NCBI RefSeq assembly: GCF_030506285.1
Contig: NZ_CP119422.1
Coordinates: forward strand, 1,054,001 to 1,118,000
Length of the DNA: 64,000 nt
Direction: 5' to 3'
Origin: Catalinimonas niigatensis
GTDB taxonomy: Bacteria > Bacteroidota > Bacteroidia > Cytophagales > Cyclobacteriaceae
Shown piece after piece: positions 43,555 to 52,118 of the stretch. Made by a program: the position numbers and the translations under genes. Within the stretch, counting starts at the first letter, position 1. Each line of letters opens with the position of its first letter. Below the pieces are notes generated by a model. It was not told the origin of the DNA and did not search any database. It was given only the letters and a program-made list of their open reading frames with translations.

Positions 43555-44109
43555 ATGATTATGCGAGGCAATACACTATTTTTTGCTGCTTTCCTCTTTA
43601 CTTTAGGATGGACTGCCTGTAACGATACTCAGCAAGGCTCTGCCTATGATACAGGAGACGGACAGCAGAATGATATCATAGATAATAGCGAAGTAGATAA
43701 TGCTTTTACCCAATCGCCTTATTTTAAAGAATGGGATCAGAACAGCGATCAGCAGGTAGATGAGGATGAGTTCTATCAGGGACATGTAAAAGTGATGGAC
43801 AAAGATCAGAATAGCAGCATTAGCAATGAAGAGTGGGACCAGGCTAAGAGTTCCTATTTTGCCGGCTATGACAATCAGCCCGAAAACATGGAGGATTGGG
43901 ATGCAGATGGCGATGGTGACCTTACTACCGAGGAAGTTGTGACTGCCTTAGAGGATACGAATTATTACAAGAATTGGGATAATAATAGTGATGGAAAAAT
44001 AGTAGAAGAGGAATTTGCAAAAAATGTCTTCCAAACCTGGGATACAGATGACAATGGATTGGTGCAATCAGAGGAATATGGCGAATTCCATGAAAGGCAA
44101 AAACAGTAA
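43555..44109 (+). CDS. Lipoprotein with five EF-hand-like calcium loops
   Basis: A 184-residue lipoprotein (lipobox TLGWTAC near residue 22; start at 43555 or the ATG at 43561). The mature part carries five EF-hand-like 12-residue loops: DQNSDQQVDEDEF, DKDQNSSISNEEW, DADGDGDLTTEEV, DNNSDGKIVEEEF and DTDDNGLVQSEEY. Each has Asp or Asn at positions 1, 3 and 5 and an acidic residue at 12, with a hydrophobic residue at 8. Between them are repeated helices (FKEWDQ, YYKNWDN, VFQTWDT). The protein should bind several calcium ions outside the cell. Bacterial extracellular EF-hand proteins are known from marine and soil bacteria; the partner is unknown. Confidence 0.88.
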   Translation: MIMRGNTLFFAAFLFTLGWTACNDTQQGSAYDTGDGQQNDIIDNSEVDNAFTQSPYFKEWDQNSDQQVDEDEFYQGHVKVMDKDQNSSISNEEWDQAKSSYFAGYDNQPENMEDWDADGDGDLTTEEVVTALEDTNYYKNWDNNSDGKIVEEEFAKNVFQTWDTDDNGLVQSEEYGEFHERQKQ

Positions 44110-44130
44110 CTGTTGCCACACCAAAAATAA

Positions 44131-44160
44131 TAAACCCTTGCGATGAAACACAAGGGTTTA
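44131..44160. terminator. Hairpin between convergent EF-hand and Hint genes
   Basis: A 10-bp perfect stem (TAAACCCTTG 44131-44140 with CAAGGGTTTA 44151-44160). T-rich sequence follows on the minus strand and a weaker T stretch on the plus strand, so it may serve both genes. Confidence 0.65.
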
Positions 44161-44184
44161 TTCTAATCCACTTTTAAGGAGTGT

Positions 44185-45186
44185 TTACTTTTCCATGACC
44201 ACTATTTCGCTCACCAGATAAGTATCTCCTTCTACTTCCAGGCTATAAACTTCATCTACTAAAGCGTATTGTGCTGCGATAAAGTGTACCTGATAAGTAC
44301 GGGTGGTATTGGTCTGCGCATCGTACTTATAAAGTAAGTCTCCTGACTTTAACTCACCCATAGCTTTTACTCCATATTCTGTCATTAGCGGATGATTAGC
44401 CGTAGCAATTAGTTCTGTCATTCCTTCTGAAGTTAAATGATCTGTTACTGCAGCAGTAATATTTTCCTGAGGAAATAACACGGCTTTTACCAGGTTTATA
44501 GTGGATTTGCGATGTATATTAATACCCTCCACTTTCACCGGAGAAATTTTTCCATTGGCAAAAGCAAGTACCTGCTCACCAGGCTCAACCTCTTTGATCG
44601 CTTTCTCAGAACCATCAGCCATAGTTACCAAAGCATCGGCAGCAAAGCAAAAATCATAGTCAGAATTTTCCTGATCCATAGCACTTATATCCCCACCACT
44701 GCTTTTCTGCATGAGGTAAGCCACTTCTTTAGAAAGCACATAGGACATTTTCAGGGCTACATCTTCTTCTTCCCGGTCATGCTGATGAATATCATCAAAA
44801 TACATATTCCAGACCTCTCCTTTGGTAGCCATATTAGGAATGACAAGGTTAAAAGTTTCATCAGCTTCGGTATTGGTAAAAAATGCGATCAAACCGAGCT
44901 CTGCCATGCTTTCACGCTCTATCATTTTGTAGAGATCAATTCTTTTTTTAACTCCACTATCTCCGGTAATAAGATAAGGTTTTTTCATGTCATAGCGGTC
45001 CAGCACGTATTCACCGGAACCTACTTTGACATAGGTATCTTCGTCCAGATTAGCTACCGTAGCTGTTTTGGCTATTTCATATTCTTCTTTGGTCATACCT
45101 CGGGCAGCATCTTCCTGCGCAATTGCCAGAGGCGTAGTAAATAGCATCATAGCTACTATCATAAGGGAATAAAGCGGTCTTTTCAT
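44185..45186 (-). CDS. Secreted protein with C-terminal Hint (hedgehog/intein) domain
   Basis: A 333-residue exported protein when started at the ATG at 45186 (MKRPLYSLMIVAMMLFTTPL, cleavage at AIAQ); an ATG at 45195 is equally in frame, and the longer frame to 45273 would disturb the signal peptide. Residues about 25-175 form a domain I do not recognise (KVGSGEYVLDRYDMKKPYLITGD, RIDLYKMIERESMAELGLIAFF, GEVWNMYFDDIHQHDREEED). From Cys180 (DFCFAADALVTMADG) to the end lies a Hint fold: block A with the first-position cysteine, VEPGEQVLAF, block B Thr262-Ala-Asn-His265 (IATANHPLM), and the terminal VYSLEVEGDTYLVSEIVV strand. There is no downstream passenger and no terminal Asn-nucleophile pair. 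It could self-cleave at Cys180 and release or modify the N-terminal part, as hedgehog proteins do. Confidence 0.85.
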   Translation of the reverse strand: MKRPLYSLMIVAMMLFTTPLAIAQEDAARGMTKEEYEIAKTATVANLDEDTYVKVGSGEYVLDRYDMKKPYLITGDSGVKKRIDLYKMIERESMAELGLIAFFTNTEADETFNLVIPNMATKGEVWNMYFDDIHQHDREEEDVALKMSYVLSKEVAYLMQKSSGGDISAMDQENSDYDFCFAADALVTMADGSEKAIKEVEPGEQVLAFANGKISPVKVEGINIHRKSTINLVKAVLFPQENITAAVTDHLTSEGMTELIATANHPLMTEYGVKAMGELKSGDLLYKYDAQTNTTRTYQVHFIAAQYALVDEVYSLEVEGDTYLVSEIVVMEK

Positions 45187-45384
45187 AAGTTGCATGTAAA
45201 AATTAAGTTGTTCCAAATCAATCAAAATTACTTTATGATTGGCAAATAACGCATTTTTATAAGTATATTTCAATAGAATTTAAAATATTATATTGATTTT
45301 TACAAAATGCACCCAATTTAATTGCAATCACATTGAATGTATGATTGTATTTCTCTGTTTTCATATACTTCCCGCTCCAATAAA

Positions 45385-45397
45385 AGACAAATTGTCT
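45385..45397. promoter_or_regulatory. Dyad 1, AGACA-AAT-TGTCT, upstream of clpB
   Basis: Perfect 5-bp arms around a 3-bp spacer (6-bp arms AGACAA/TTGTCT if the spacer is taken as one base). Its centre is 41 bp from that of the second copy, close to four helical turns. Confidence 0.5.
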
Positions 45398-45425
45398 GAA
45401 TTTTAATCGGTTTAAGATAAAAACA

Positions 45426-45438
45426 AGACATTTTGTCT
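45426..45438. promoter_or_regulatory. Dyad 2, AGACA-TTT-TGTCT, upstream of clpB
   Basis: Same 5-bp arms as the dyad at 45385. It ends 82 bp before the clpB start, where a promoter is expected. It does not resemble the CIRCE element or the sigma-32 promoter. Confidence 0.5.
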
Positions 45439-45520
45439 CTATTTTATACTTTTTTTCTCTTGGTCAAAGATTTGATATTTCTTGTATAGCAAAAAAAAGA
45501 ACCAAAATCACATTAGCCCT

Positions 45521-48130
45521 ATGAACTTTAACAACTATACTATAAAAGCTCAGGAGGCTCTACAAAAAGCCACTGAGATTGCGGGCAGCTTTAACCAGCA
45601 GGCTATAGAACCGGCGCATTTGCTTAAAGCGGTGCTACAATCGGACGAAAATATTATTTCTTTTATCCTCAATAAGTTAAGCATCAACAAAAATGCGATA
45701 GACCAGGGACTGGAGGATATTATGAATGCCTACCCGAAAGTAAGCGGGCAACAGCCTTATCTCTCCAATGATGCAGCCGCTGCCCTGAGGAAAGCGGAAA
45801 CTTATTTAAAAGAGTTTGGGGATGAATACATCACCATAGAACATATGATTCTTGGTATACTGGGAGGAAGCGATAAGACTGCCAAGATGATGAAGCAGCA
45901 AGGGTTTGCAGAAAAAGAATTAAAACTAGCCATCAAAGAACTGAGAGGTAACGACAGAGTAACTGACCAGAATGCAGAAGCTAAATACAAATCATTGGAA
46001 AGGTATTCTAAAAACCTCAACCAACTGGCCAAAGCCGGAAAGATTGACCCTGTCATTGGTAGAGATGATGAGATCCGCAGAGTGCTTCAGATTCTTGCCA
46101 GACGCACCAAAAATAACCCTATCCTTTTGGGTGAGCCCGGAGTGGGTAAAACGGCCATTGTAGAAGGTTTGGCCCAGAGAATTATTGACGGTGATGTACC
46201 GGAAAATCTTAAGACCAAAACCATTATCGCTTTGGATATGGGATTGCTGGTCGCTGGTGCCAAATACAAAGGGGAATTTGAGGAAAGGCTGAAATCTGTC
46301 ATCAAGGAAGTAACTGACTCTGATGGAGAGATTATCCTCTTTATAGATGAGATTCATACGCTGATCGGTGCCGGAGGTGGTGAAGGTGCAATGGACGCCG
46401 CTAACCTGTTAAAACCTGCACTAGCCAGAGGTGAGTTGCATGCTATCGGAGCGACTACGCTGAAAGAATATCAGAAATATATAGAAAAAGATAAAGCACT
46501 GGAAAGGCGCTTCCAGGCAGTGATCGTAGACGAGCCGGATATACAGGATTCTGTGTCTATCCTGCGGGGTATTAAAGATCGCTATGAGCTGCACCACGGG
46601 GTACGGATTAAAGATGATGCGGTGATTGCCGCAGTAGAGCTATCCAGCCGTTATATCTCCGACCGTTTTTTACCTGACAAAGCTATTGACCTGATGGACG
46701 AAGCGGCTTCCAAACTTCGTATTGAGATAGACTCACTACCGGAAGAACTGGATGAACTGAACCGAAGGATCATGCAGTTGGAAATTGAGCGGGAGGCAAT
46801 TCGTCGGGAAAAAGACAAAGAAAAAGAATCGCAGCTAAATAAAGATATTTCGGAGCTCGCCGAAAAAAGGAATGACCTGAAAGCCAAGTGGGAAAATGAA
46901 AAAGGAGTGATCAAGGGTATCCGTGAGGAAAAAGAAGCGATTGACCGCATGAAAGTAGAAGCCGAACAGGCAGAGCGTACCGGAGATTATGGGCGGGTAG
47001 CCGAAATCCGTTACGGTAAAATCGGTGAGAGCGAAAGAAAGCTACAAGCATTTGAAAAACAATTGGCTGAGATGCAAAACGGCAGTTCTCTGCTGAAAGA
47101 AGAAGTGGATGCAGAAGATATTGCCGATGTAGTAGCCAAATGGACAGGTATACCCGTTTCTAAAATGCTACAGAGCGAAAGAGATAAACTTCTCTTTCTT
47201 GAAGAGGAACTGGGCAAAAGAGTGGCCGGACAAACAGAAGCCATTGAAGCTTTGTCTGACGCCGTGCGCCGTAGCCGGGCAGGATTGCAAGATCCAAAGC
47301 GTCCTATTGGCTCCTTTATCTTTCTGGGAACTACTGGTGTAGGTAAAACCGAGTTGGCCAAAGCCCTGGCAGAATTTCTCTTTGACGACGAAAATAACAT
47401 GGTACGGATTGATATGTCTGAGTACCAGGAGCGCCATGCCGTAAGCCGCCTGATCGGTGCACCTCCCGGATATGTGGGTTATGATGAAGGTGGTCAACTG
47501 ACTGAAGCAATACGACGTAAGCCTTATTCTGTAATCTTGCTGGATGAGATTGAGAAAGCCCACCCCGATGTATTCAACATTCTGCTTCAGGTACTGGATG
47601 ATGGACGCCTGACGGATAACAAAGGAAGGGTAGCGAACTTCAAGAATACCATCATTATCATGACAACCAATATCGGATCTACCTTGATTCAGGAGCGTTT
47701 CATGTATATGAATGATAGTAATGAAGAAGAAGTAATTGAAGAAACCAAGAAGGAAGTATTTGAAATGTTGAAAAAGTCAGTGCGTCCTGAATTTCTTAAC
47801 AGAATAGATGAAACGATTATGTTTCGCCCACTTTCCCGGAAAGACATGCGTAAAATTGCCGACATACAGTTCAGGTTGGTACAGGACCGTCTGGAAGAGA
47901 ATGGAATCAAACTGGAAGCTACTGATGAAGTACTACAGTATCTGGGTGAACTCGGGTTTGATCCTCAGTTTGGGGCTCGTCCGTTAAAGCGAGTATTGCA
48001 GCGTGAGATCCTGAACAAGCTTTCCAAAGAAATTCTTTCTGGCAAGATCAACAGGGATTCTGTAGTAGGTATTGAGTTGGATGAACGTAAAGAGATCAAT
48101 TTCATTAACCTGGATGAGGTTAAGATATAA
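45521..48130 (+). CDS. clpB: ClpB disaggregase (Hsp104 family)
   Basis: An 869-residue AAA+ protein when started at the ATG at 45521 ([17 protein letters not shown]); the earlier TTG at 45482 would add 13 odd residues. ClpB pulls proteins out of heat-induced aggregates with DnaK. Domain order: Clp_N repeats (1-145), first AAA+ domain with Walker A Lys210 (GEPGVGKTA), pore loop YKGEFE and IDEIHTL, the coiled-coil M domain (about 405-525) that docks DnaK, and second AAA+ domain with Walker A Lys609 (GTTGVGKTE), [11 protein letters not shown] pore loop and D2 small domain with [14 protein letters not shown]. The IGF/L tripeptide of ClpA/ClpX is absent, as expected. It is monocistronic, with paired dyads upstream and a strong terminator after it. 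Confidence 0.96.
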   Translation: MNFNNYTIKAQEALQKATEIAGSFNQQAIEPAHLLKAVLQSDENIISFILNKLSINKNAIDQGLEDIMNAYPKVSGQQPYLSNDAAAALRKAETYLKEFGDEYITIEHMILGILGGSDKTAKMMKQQGFAEKELKLAIKELRGNDRVTDQNAEAKYKSLERYSKNLNQLAKAGKIDPVIGRDDEIRRVLQILARRTKNNPILLGEPGVGKTAIVEGLAQRIIDGDVPENLKTKTIIALDMGLLVAGAKYKGEFEERLKSVIKEVTDSDGEIILFIDEIHTLIGAGGGEGAMDAANLLKPALARGELHAIGATTLKEYQKYIEKDKALERRFQAVIVDEPDIQDSVSILRGIKDRYELHHGVRIKDDAVIAAVELSSRYISDRFLPDKAIDLMDEAASKLRIEIDSLPEELDELNRRIMQLEIEREAIRREKDKEKESQLNKDISELAEKRNDLKAKWENEKGVIKGIREEKEAIDRMKVEAEQAERTGDYGRVAEIRYGKIGESERKLQAFEKQLAEMQNGSSLLKEEVDAEDIADVVAKWTGIPVSKMLQSERDKLLFLEEELGKRVAGQTEAIEALSDAVRRSRAGLQDPKRPIGSFIFLGTTGVGKTELAKALAEFLFDDENNMVRIDMSEYQERHAVSRLIGAPPGYVGYDEGGQLTEAIRRKPYSVILLDEIEKAHPDVFNILLQVLDDGRLTDNKGRVANFKNTIIIMTTNIGSTLIQERFMYMNDSNEEEVIEETKKEVFEMLKKSVRPEFLNRIDETIMFRPLSRKDMRKIADIQFRLVQDRLEENGIKLEATDEVLQYLGELGFDPQFGARPLKRVLQREILNKLSKEILSGKINRDSVVGIELDERKEINFINLDEVKI

Positions 48131-48160
48131 GTTAGATTGTAACTGAATTAAAAAAAGAAA

Positions 48161-48190
48161 AGGTGCAGGTAAATATCTGCACCTTTTTTA
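48161..48190. terminator. Bidirectional terminator between clpB and the SpoIIE gene
   Basis: Stem AGGTGCAG (48161-48168) with CTGCACCT (48177-48184), 8-nt loop, T run on the plus strand at 48183-48189 and a matching A run on the other side (48149-48160), so it can end both convergent transcripts. Confidence 0.85.
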
Positions 48191-50488
48191 TATTCTAATT
48201 CCCATTACCAATACATCATCGGTTTGGATTTGCTCACTTTTCCAGTTCTCAAAAGCTTCTTGTATGATTATTCCTTGCTTTGAGACAGGTTCAAGGTGAA
48301 TATTCTCCAGCAAAGCCTTAAAATTGCTGCGCATAAACTTCTTATCCTTAGGCCCACCAAACTGATCCTGGAAACCATCTGTAGCCATGTAAAGCATGTC
48401 TCCCCTGTTGAGTTTTATGCACTGGTTTGAAAAATTTTTGTCCGAGAAGAAAGAACCACCCAGAGAAAAACGATTAGGCTTCAGCTGAATTAAACTTCCA
48501 TGATGCGTCACGTACATGGGCATTTGCGCGCCACTGTAACTTAATTCCGAGGTTTTCCGGTCAATGATACATACTGCCATGTCAAGGCCATCGCTATTCG
48601 CATCTTCATCACCCTGATGTTGGTGTAGCGCTTCCCTGATCTTAGTATCCATAACAGATAGGATGACATTTGGCGTATTCACACAGTTTTCCAGTACAAG
48701 TTCATTAAGGATAGAGTTAGATAAAACCGTCATAAAAGCCCCGGGTACGCCATGACCAGTACAATCCAATACTGCTACCACCACTTTATCACCAGTTTCA
48801 TGTATCCAATAAAAATCTCCACTAACGATATCTTTAGGACGAAAGAATACCAAAGAGTCAGGAAACAAATGCTTTAGCTGATCTTTTTCAGGTAGCAAAG
48901 ACAACTGAATGCGCTTTGCGTACATAATACTATCCGTAATATCCTGCTTACTTTCTTCCAGGAGTTTACTTTTACTCACAATTTCATCACGCTGTTTCTC
49001 AATTTTTATCTTCTGTATATGGATGGCCTCCTTTTGCCGTTCCAGTTCCAGATTGGCTTTATTCTTAAGCTGGTACTTACTATACAATACCATTCCAAGC
49101 CCCGAAAGCAAAATAATACCGAGTATCAGGCCATAGTTGACCATTTTTCTTTCGTTGGCCTGTAGTTCCTGTATAGCTTTATCCTGTTGATACTGTAGTA
49201 ATTCCTTATCTTTCTTATCAGATTCATACTTGACTTCGTACTCCGCAATCCGTTTGGCACTTTCCTGTTGGTAGAGGCTTTGCTGCTCCAGATCATAAAA
49301 TTTGTAATAAGCCAGAGCGTTTTCAAAATCATTGGCCCTATAGTAGTAGTTGGCCATATTGAAGTAACAATCCTTAAGAATGGGACTGGTACCTATTTTT
49401 CTGGCATGCCCCAGACTCAGGTTTAAGTAGTGAAAAGCCCTATCCATCTGGTTGAGGTTCAAATAGGCTCTTCCCAGTTCCAGGGCTGATTCAGTTTGAA
49501 GCATCAGGTCTCCAAAGCTTTCAGCAATATCCAGAGCACCTTCTAACAGGCTAATTGCCTGTTCATTTTCACCTTGCAGTATACGGGTTTTGCCTATATT
49601 GAAATAAGCATAACTCATACCCATGTCATCGTCGTTGGAGCGATCCAGTGCCAATGCCCTTCTGAAGAATTCAAGGGCACCCTCATAATCTGTAGTTTCC
49701 CTTAGCACTTCTCCCATACTTATATATGCTGAAGAAAGGGCATAATCGTCGTTAAATTTACGGGAAAGCTCCATGGATTCCAGCAAATGGTCCTTTGCCT
49801 TTCCATATAACTTTATATCATAATTAATGCTGCCCATGGTGTTGAGCAAAGCTGGCTTGTACTCATCTTTGCCCAGTTCATCATAGATATCCCGGGCAAG
49901 CATGCATTTTGTAAGTGCAAGTTCATTGTCTCCCATATAATTATGAATATCACAGAGGAGAGACAGGGCATGTGCCAATTGGAGTTCCCTTCCAATGGTT
50001 TCATATAGATCAGCAGCATTCTGGCAATAATCTTTTGCCAGATTAAAGTTATCATTATGATAACAACTCTGCCCAATGCTGTAGTAGGCATTGGCAATCT
50101 CCATAGTGTCCTTTGCTGCCTCATAAATGGCTATGCTTTTTTGGAGATAGTAATCAACACTATCAAATACATAGTAATTATTATGAGAATAATATTCTGC
50201 CAGATGAAGGTAAGAGCGCGCGATACCTTCTTGGTAGTCGGCTTTCCGGGCCGTAGCGAGTGCCTGCTGCGCTAAGTATTTAGCAGTATCAGGTCTCTTG
50301 TATTCAAAATAAGAAAAAAGGTCGTTGAGTGCATCCGACTGTTCCTCCAGGCTGGTGGCTTGTTCGTAGGCTTGGGCAAGGCTATCCAATTGTGCCCAAA
50401 GCTGCCCTGATAAGGTGAAGAAAAATAAGAAAGCTACATACCTGAGGCACATCTTATTGTTTTTGTAATATGGCTTCCCGCTTTTCAT
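48188..50488 (-). CDS. TPR-SpoIIE phosphatase membrane protein
   Basis: A 766-residue signalling protein. There is an N-terminal signal (FLFFFTLSGQLWAQ; the Met at residue 13 could be the true start). About eight tetratricopeptide repeats (45-385; for example AYYSIGQSCYHNDNFNLAKDYC, SYAYFNIGKTRILQGENEQAI) face outside, then a membrane helix (about 450-470, NYGLILGIILLSGLGMVLY), a coiled coil (about 475-510), and a PP2C-type SpoIIE phosphatase domain (about 530-766; DIVSGDFYWIHETGDKVVVAVLDCTGHGVPGAFM, with metal-binding Asp residues, and MLYMATDGFQDQFGG). Such proteins usually dephosphorylate an anti-anti-sigma factor, but no RsbV/RsbW partner gene is in this window. Confidence 0.9.
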   Translation of the reverse strand: MKSGKPYYKNNKMCLRYVAFLFFFTLSGQLWAQLDSLAQAYEQATSLEEQSDALNDLFSYFEYKRPDTAKYLAQQALATARKADYQEGIARSYLHLAEYYSHNNYYVFDSVDYYLQKSIAIYEAAKDTMEIANAYYSIGQSCYHNDNFNLAKDYCQNAADLYETIGRELQLAHALSLLCDIHNYMGDNELALTKCMLARDIYDELGKDEYKPALLNTMGSINYDIKLYGKAKDHLLESMELSRKFNDDYALSSAYISMGEVLRETTDYEGALEFFRRALALDRSNDDDMGMSYAYFNIGKTRILQGENEQAISLLEGALDIAESFGDLMLQTESALELGRAYLNLNQMDRAFHYLNLSLGHARKIGTSPILKDCYFNMANYYYRANDFENALAYYKFYDLEQQSLYQQESAKRIAEYEVKYESDKKDKELLQYQQDKAIQELQANERKMVNYGLILGIILLSGLGMVLYSKYQLKNKANLELERQKEAIHIQKIKIEKQRDEIVSKSKLLEESKQDITDSIMYAKRIQLSLLPEKDQLKHLFPDSLVFFRPKDIVSGDFYWIHETGDKVVVAVLDCTGHGVPGAFMTVLSNSILNELVLENCVNTPNVILSVMDTKIREALHQHQGDEDANSDGLDMAVCIIDRKTSELSYSGAQMPMYVTHHGSLIQLKPNRFSLGGSFFSDKNFSNQCIKLNRGDMLYMATDGFQDQFGGPKDKKFMRSNFKALLENIHLEPVSKQGIIIQEAFENWKSEQIQTDDVLVMGIRI

Positions 50489-50596
50489 TTCAAACTAAAA
50501 CTTAGCTTCACCTATCTTTGGTTAACATAAACCTACAAAGTTATCTTACAATCTTCAAATGTTCACTATTGATAATTAGAGAGTTAAGCAAAAATC

Positions 50597-51127
50597 TTAG
50601 TGAATATCTTGGGCAAGAGGTACATCTACCCAAATTTCTTTATTCGTTACATATTGTTCTATTGAATATTGCTTTAGTAATAAAGAGTTCTTTCTGGCAT
50701 AGTCTTGCATTTTTTTAACCACCTGATCTGGCCTGGGCATTACTGCAGGATGAGCCTTTACAATGGCCCTTAATGCTTTCTGGGCCATAAGCGTATCTAT
50801 CTGAATATTCGCAGACTTGAGAGGTAGGGTATCAATGAGTACACCAATCAACTGATGAATACTATCAGCTGATGCATACTCCAAATCATAGTTGACTACA
50901 CTTACTGTGCCCTCAAGCTGGCCATTGTCTACGTACTCTTTCATCTGAAAAAAATGAGCTTTCAGGCTATCTTCTTTGAAAGCCCCCTGATATGTTTTAC
51001 CTGCAATCACATAATTTTCTGTATTCACTATTTGTATTTTTATCTTATTGAAACCGCCAAGAAAATAGTAGACTAAGCATAAGATAATTAGGAGGGAAAA
51101 AAAAGGCAGCACATATTTTTTTAACAT
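50597..51127 (-). CDS. Single-pass membrane protein of unknown function
   Basis: A 176-residue protein with one N-terminal membrane helix (about 5-23, YVLPFFSLLIILCLVYYFLGG) and an outside domain of about 150 residues (IKIQIVNTENYVIAGKTYQG, FFQMKEYVDNGQLEGTVSVVNYDLEYA). I recognise no family and see no catalytic motif. It stands alone, divergent from ruvA, and 109 bp from the start of the TPR-SpoIIE gene on the same strand. Confidence 0.7.
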   Translation of the reverse strand: MLKKYVLPFFSLLIILCLVYYFLGGFNKIKIQIVNTENYVIAGKTYQGAFKEDSLKAHFFQMKEYVDNGQLEGTVSVVNYDLEYASADSIHQLIGVLIDTLPLKSANIQIDTLMAQKALRAIVKAHPAVMPRPDQVVKKMQDYARKNSLLLKQYSIEQYVTNKEIWVDVPLAQDIH

Positions 51128-51195
51128 AGATATTAATTCTTAAAACGATACTGTTATTTAGACTTATCTTACCACATTGGAGTAAAAAAATGGAT

Positions 51196-51227
51196 TTGCG
51201 AAGTGCAAAAATCATTTTGTAGCTTTG
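51196..51227 (+). promoter_or_regulatory. Bacteroidota-type promoter for ruvA
   Basis: TTTG (ending at 51198), 21 bp, then TAGCTTTG (51220-51227), which fits the TTTG / TAnnTTTG pattern of this phylum. It lies 174 bp upstream of the ruvA start. Confidence 0.4.
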
Positions 51228-51400
51228 CCCGATTATTCATTTTTTCTGAGATCTTCGCAGCCTGACTTTGACCTTTATGCGGCTTATGTTTAAATAACAT
51301 TTGCCATATAATAAAAAGCTATTTTAGTTGCTGAGAGTAAACAGTATTTGTGCAAATATTGTATTAAGCTGGTTTGTTTCTTCAAATCTAAAGAAAATTT

Positions 51401-52036
51401 ATGTTCGCTTACATAGAGGGAAATATTTCTTATAAAGATCCTACATATGTGGTTTTAGACGTACAGGGAGTAGGCTACGAAATCAGAATACCTTTGAGTA
51501 CTTTTGCTGCCCTGGAAGGTAAGTCACGGTTTAAGTTACATACTTATCTACATGTCCGGGAGGATGCACATATCCTCTTTGGGTTTGCTCGCACAGAAGA
51601 AAAGAGATTATTCCTAGATCTTCTTTCAATATCCGGTGTTGGACCAAGTTTGGCATTAATGCTGCTTTCTTCAATGCAGGTAGAAGAATTAAAAATGGCC
51701 ATTGCCCATGGAGAAGTGAAGATGATTCAGCGCGTAAAAGGCATTGGTGCTAAAACAGCTCAAAGATTAGTACTGGAGTTACAGGATAAAGTAAAAAAAG
51801 AGCTATTAATTACATCATCTACAGGACAGGTATCGGGTATGCCTATGGTGGGATACAATACCATAAGAAGCGAAGCGTTATCAGCATTAACAACCCTAGG
51901 TTTTGGTCGTGCTGCTGCAGAAAAAAGCATAGATAAAGCGCTGAGCGAGTGGCAAAAGAAGCATCATAACGCATCGGCCCAGGATACAGAAATTCGTCTG
52001 GAAGATTTAATAAAGCTTGCGCTAAAAACCACTTAG
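51401..52036 (+). CDS. ruvA: Holliday junction DNA helicase subunit RuvA
   Basis: A 211-residue protein. RuvA tetramers bind Holliday junctions and load the RuvB motor during recombination repair. The N-terminal OB-fold starts MFAYIEGNISYKDPTYVVLDVQG-like (MFAYIEG). Two helix-hairpin-helix motifs follow (LSISGVGPSLALMLLS near 75 and VKGIGAKTAQRLVLEL near 110), and the C-terminal domain III (about 150-205) ends in the RuvB-contact helix. The sprA gene follows on the same strand, an arrangement common in Bacteroidota. Confidence 0.95.
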   Translation: MFAYIEGNISYKDPTYVVLDVQGVGYEIRIPLSTFAALEGKSRFKLHTYLHVREDAHILFGFARTEEKRLFLDLLSISGVGPSLALMLLSSMQVEELKMAIAHGEVKMIQRVKGIGAKTAQRLVLELQDKVKKELLITSSTGQVSGMPMVGYNTIRSEALSALTTLGFGRAAAEKSIDKALSEWQKKHHNASAQDTEIRLEDLIKLALKTT

Positions 52037-52118
52037 TAAAAACTATTTCAATCGTAAGTAAACCTTGATTAACCTCCGTAAACTCCTGCTAACTCACAAA
52101 AGCAGGAACTGTGTGTGC

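Larger units (their letters stand above)
45187..45520. other. Divergent control region of the Hint gene and clpB
   Basis: 334 AT-rich bases with no gene. It holds two 13-bp dyads of the form AGACA-N3-TGTCT (listed separately). Confidence 0.6.

Noticed and set aside
45426-45470. CtsR- or CIRCE-like heat-shock element before clpB
   Set aside because: GGTCAAAG occurs once at 45462 but not as the required tandem, and no TTAGCACTC-N9-GAGTGCTAA is present.
51128-51400. Possible small RNA gene upstream of ruvA
   Set aside because: No stable fold with a terminator was seen; the region is explained by promoters for ruvA and the divergent gene.
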